In this document: positions 5,510-6,915 of the stretch, piece after piece
Layout of the letters: each line of letters opens with the position of its first letter
Position numbering within the stretch: position 1 is the first letter of the stretch
NCBI GenBank assembly: GCA_964639525.1
Contig: CAZXDS010000177.1
Span: forward strand, 1-6,915
Length of the DNA: 6,915 nt
Origin: CAZXDS01 sp964639525
GTDB lineage: Bacteria; Bacteroidota; Ignavibacteria; Ignavibacteriales; Melioribacteraceae
Direction of reading: 5' to 3'
Made by a program: the position numbers and the translations under genes
Notes under the pieces: generated by a model
What the model saw: the letters and a program-made list of their open reading frames with translations, nothing else
What the model was told of the DNA's origin: nothing
Databases searched by the model: none

Positions 5510-6915
5510 TTATGGCAAGGTTACAACAAAATCTGTTCCTCTGCCGATTTCACTTTTAACGTAAACATTTCCTTTATGTTTTTCAACCATTTCTTTAACT
5601 AATACTAAACCCAAACCGGTTCCTTTTTCGCCATTTGTTCCAAGCGATGAATGTCGTTTATCTACACTAAAGATGGTTTCAATTTCTTCAGATTTCATTC
5701 CAATTCCGGTATCGGAAACAATTATTTTATTGCCACCTTCAAAATTTTGTGCCGATACGGTAACACTTCCGCCGGAAACAGTGAATTTTATAGCATTGGA
5801 AATTAAATTCCGAATTATTGTCCGCAGCATATTTTCATCGGCTTTTATTACGGTATTTTCTGGTACTTCATTTACAACTTTAATATTTTTTACTTTGGCG
5901 TTTGTGCCTGATAAATCAATTATTTCATCCACTATTTTATTAATTTTTATATTTTTTTTCTCTAATTTCATCTGTCCGGTCTGCATTCTTGCCCAGCTAA
6001 GAAGATTTTCTAAAAGTTTAAACTGCGATTGCAGCGACTTTGAAATTATTTCAATCGATTCTTTAATATCTTCAGCGGAAAAAGTCTGCAAATCTTTTTC
6101 CAGCATCTCAATTAAACCGAGAGTTGTATTAAACGGGCTTCTTAAATCGTGTGCAATAATTGAAAACAATTTGTCCTTTGTTGCATTAAGTTCTAATAAT
6201 TCCATCTCTGACTTTTTAAGTCTCTCTTCAATTTTCTTTTTAGTAGTATTATCATGAGCAACAAAAATAACCGAAGTTTCAGAGATATATGAAATTCTTG
6301 CGAGCAGCCATAATTTTTTAGAATTAATTTCAAGATCAAAATCAATAACAACAGTATCCTTTTTATCAATACATTCTTTTATAGCATTCATAAAAAAAAC
6401 TGCTTTCTCTTTATTGAATATTTGATAAAGCGATTTCCCGATTAACTCACTATCCGGGAATGTTAACAAACTATTATTTGTCGGAGCAATTTTTACGCAT
6501 ACACCTTTGTTGTTAAATTCAATAATTAAATCATCCATAGAACCGAAGATAGCCTTCAAGTTCTTTTCGTGCAATCTAATTTTTAACATAGCACTTACAA
6601 GCAGCCAAATTAAAATACTTATAATAAAAGCACTCGTGTACAAAATTATATTTATGATCTCGGTTTTGTTGTAGTACTGTGCCCAACCTGTAACCGGCAC
6701 ACTTGCTAATTGCCAATATCCTGTTGGTAAAAGAACATTTACTGTAACAGGATTCTGCTTAAAAATTTCAGCATCACCCCAAAAAACAGGACCGTTTTCC
6801 CCTGAACCGCCAGTTCCTCTTAAAGCATATTTATATTTATTATCGGAAGTAATAAAATGTGTTTCACTAAATAGTTTTTTTACAAAGATAACAATATCGG
6901 TTACACCCCAAAATT
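5510..6915 (-). CDS. membrane sensor histidine kinase (CHASE-like, PAS-like, HisKA, HATPase), 5' end outside window
   Basis: The frame stays open from the right edge to the TAA at 5510, giving 467 visible residues. A GTG at 6700 could be mistaken for the start but lies inside the sensor domain. Visible residues 1-77 look like the end of a CHASE extracellular domain (ALRGTGGSGENGPVFWGD, then LLPTGYWQLASVPVTGW). A transmembrane helix follows at about 86-109, a PAS-like region at about 113-223, a short coiled linker, HisKA with His255 in FSIIAHDLRSPF, and HATPase at about 356-467 with the N box (Asn369, Asn373), G1 (Asp401-x-Gly-x-Gly) and G2 (Gly431-x-Gly-x-Gly). All catalytic motifs are intact, so it should autophosphorylate at His255 in response to an extracytoplasmic signal that cannot be deduced here. 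It should pass phosphate to the regulator encoded 50 bases downstream, as it has no receiver domain of its own. A second N-terminal membrane helix is expected outside the window. Confidence 0.92.
   Translation of the reverse strand, partial: FWGVTDIVIFVKKLFSETHFITSDNKYKYALRGTGGSGENGPVFWGDAEIFKQNPVTVNVLLPTGYWQLASVPVTGWAQYYNKTEIINIILYTSAFIISILIWLLVSAMLKIRLHEKNLKAIFGSMDDLIIEFNNKGVCVKIAPTNNSLLTFPDSELIGKSLYQIFNKEKAVFFMNAIKECIDKKDTVVIDFDLEINSKKLWLLARISYISETSVIFVAHDNTTKKKIEERLKKSEMELLELNATKDKLFSIIAHDLRSPFNTTLGLIEMLEKDLQTFSAEDIKESIEIISKSLQSQFKLLENLLSWARMQTGQMKLEKKNIKINKIVDEIIDLSGTNAKVKNIKVVNEVPENTVIKADENMLRTIIRNLISNAIKFTVSGGSVTVSAQNFEGGNKIIVSDTGIGMKSEEIETIFSVDKRHSSLGTNGEKGTGLGLVLVKEMVEKHKGNVYVKSEIGRGTDFVVTLP

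Noticed and set aside
5673..6257. 194-codon + strand open frame opposite the histidine kinase
   Set aside because: It is the antisense shadow of the kinase: low-complexity Ser/Phe/Ile composition, no recognisable domain, and the opposite frame has complete kinase motifs.

Overview
The window is AT-rich DNA most consistent with a Bacteroidota/Ignavibacteriota-type bacterium. The clues are exported proteins whose signal peptides end in Asn-Ala-Gln, weak Shine-Dalgarno signals on several genes, MORN-variant repeat proteins, and a histidine kinase with an NATKDK...FSIIAHDLRSPF phosphoacceptor region typical of that group. No tRNA, rRNA, CRISPR array, transposase or integrase is visible.

Positions 161-4281 (+ strand) hold four genes, all predicted to encode exported proteins. 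In order they are: a 463-residue protein of unknown function with a beta-rich C-terminal half; a 498-residue secreted protein with about 15 MORN-like repeats and a C-terminal domain resembling DUF1036; a 192-residue lysine/arginine-rich helical protein of unknown function; and a 151-residue MORN-repeat lipoprotein. The last three are tightly spaced (42 and 22 bases) and are probably one transcription unit. The first lies 133 bases upstream of the second, but their signal-peptide codons are almost identical in DNA (56 of 60 bases), while the mature proteins are unrelated. The set looks like an envelope or surface module. Its function cannot be read from the sequence.

Positions 4320-6915 (- strand, converging on the first cluster) hold a two-component pair. 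The histidine kinase runs off the right edge of the window. Its open frame continues well upstream of the apparent GTG start at 6700 and encodes the C-terminal part of a CHASE-like extracellular sensor domain, then a membrane helix, a PAS-like region, HisKA and HATPase domains. Fifty bases downstream is a response regulator with an intact receiver domain and an HD-GYP-like output domain that has lost its catalytic signature residues. The kinase presumably phosphorylates this regulator, which then probably signals by protein contact rather than by hydrolysing cyclic-di-GMP.

The most interesting points are the shared signal-peptide cassette, an eight-C tract inside the first gene that could act as a slippage switch, the secreted MORN/DUF1036-like fusion paired with a MORN lipoprotein, and the degenerate HD-GYP regulator.
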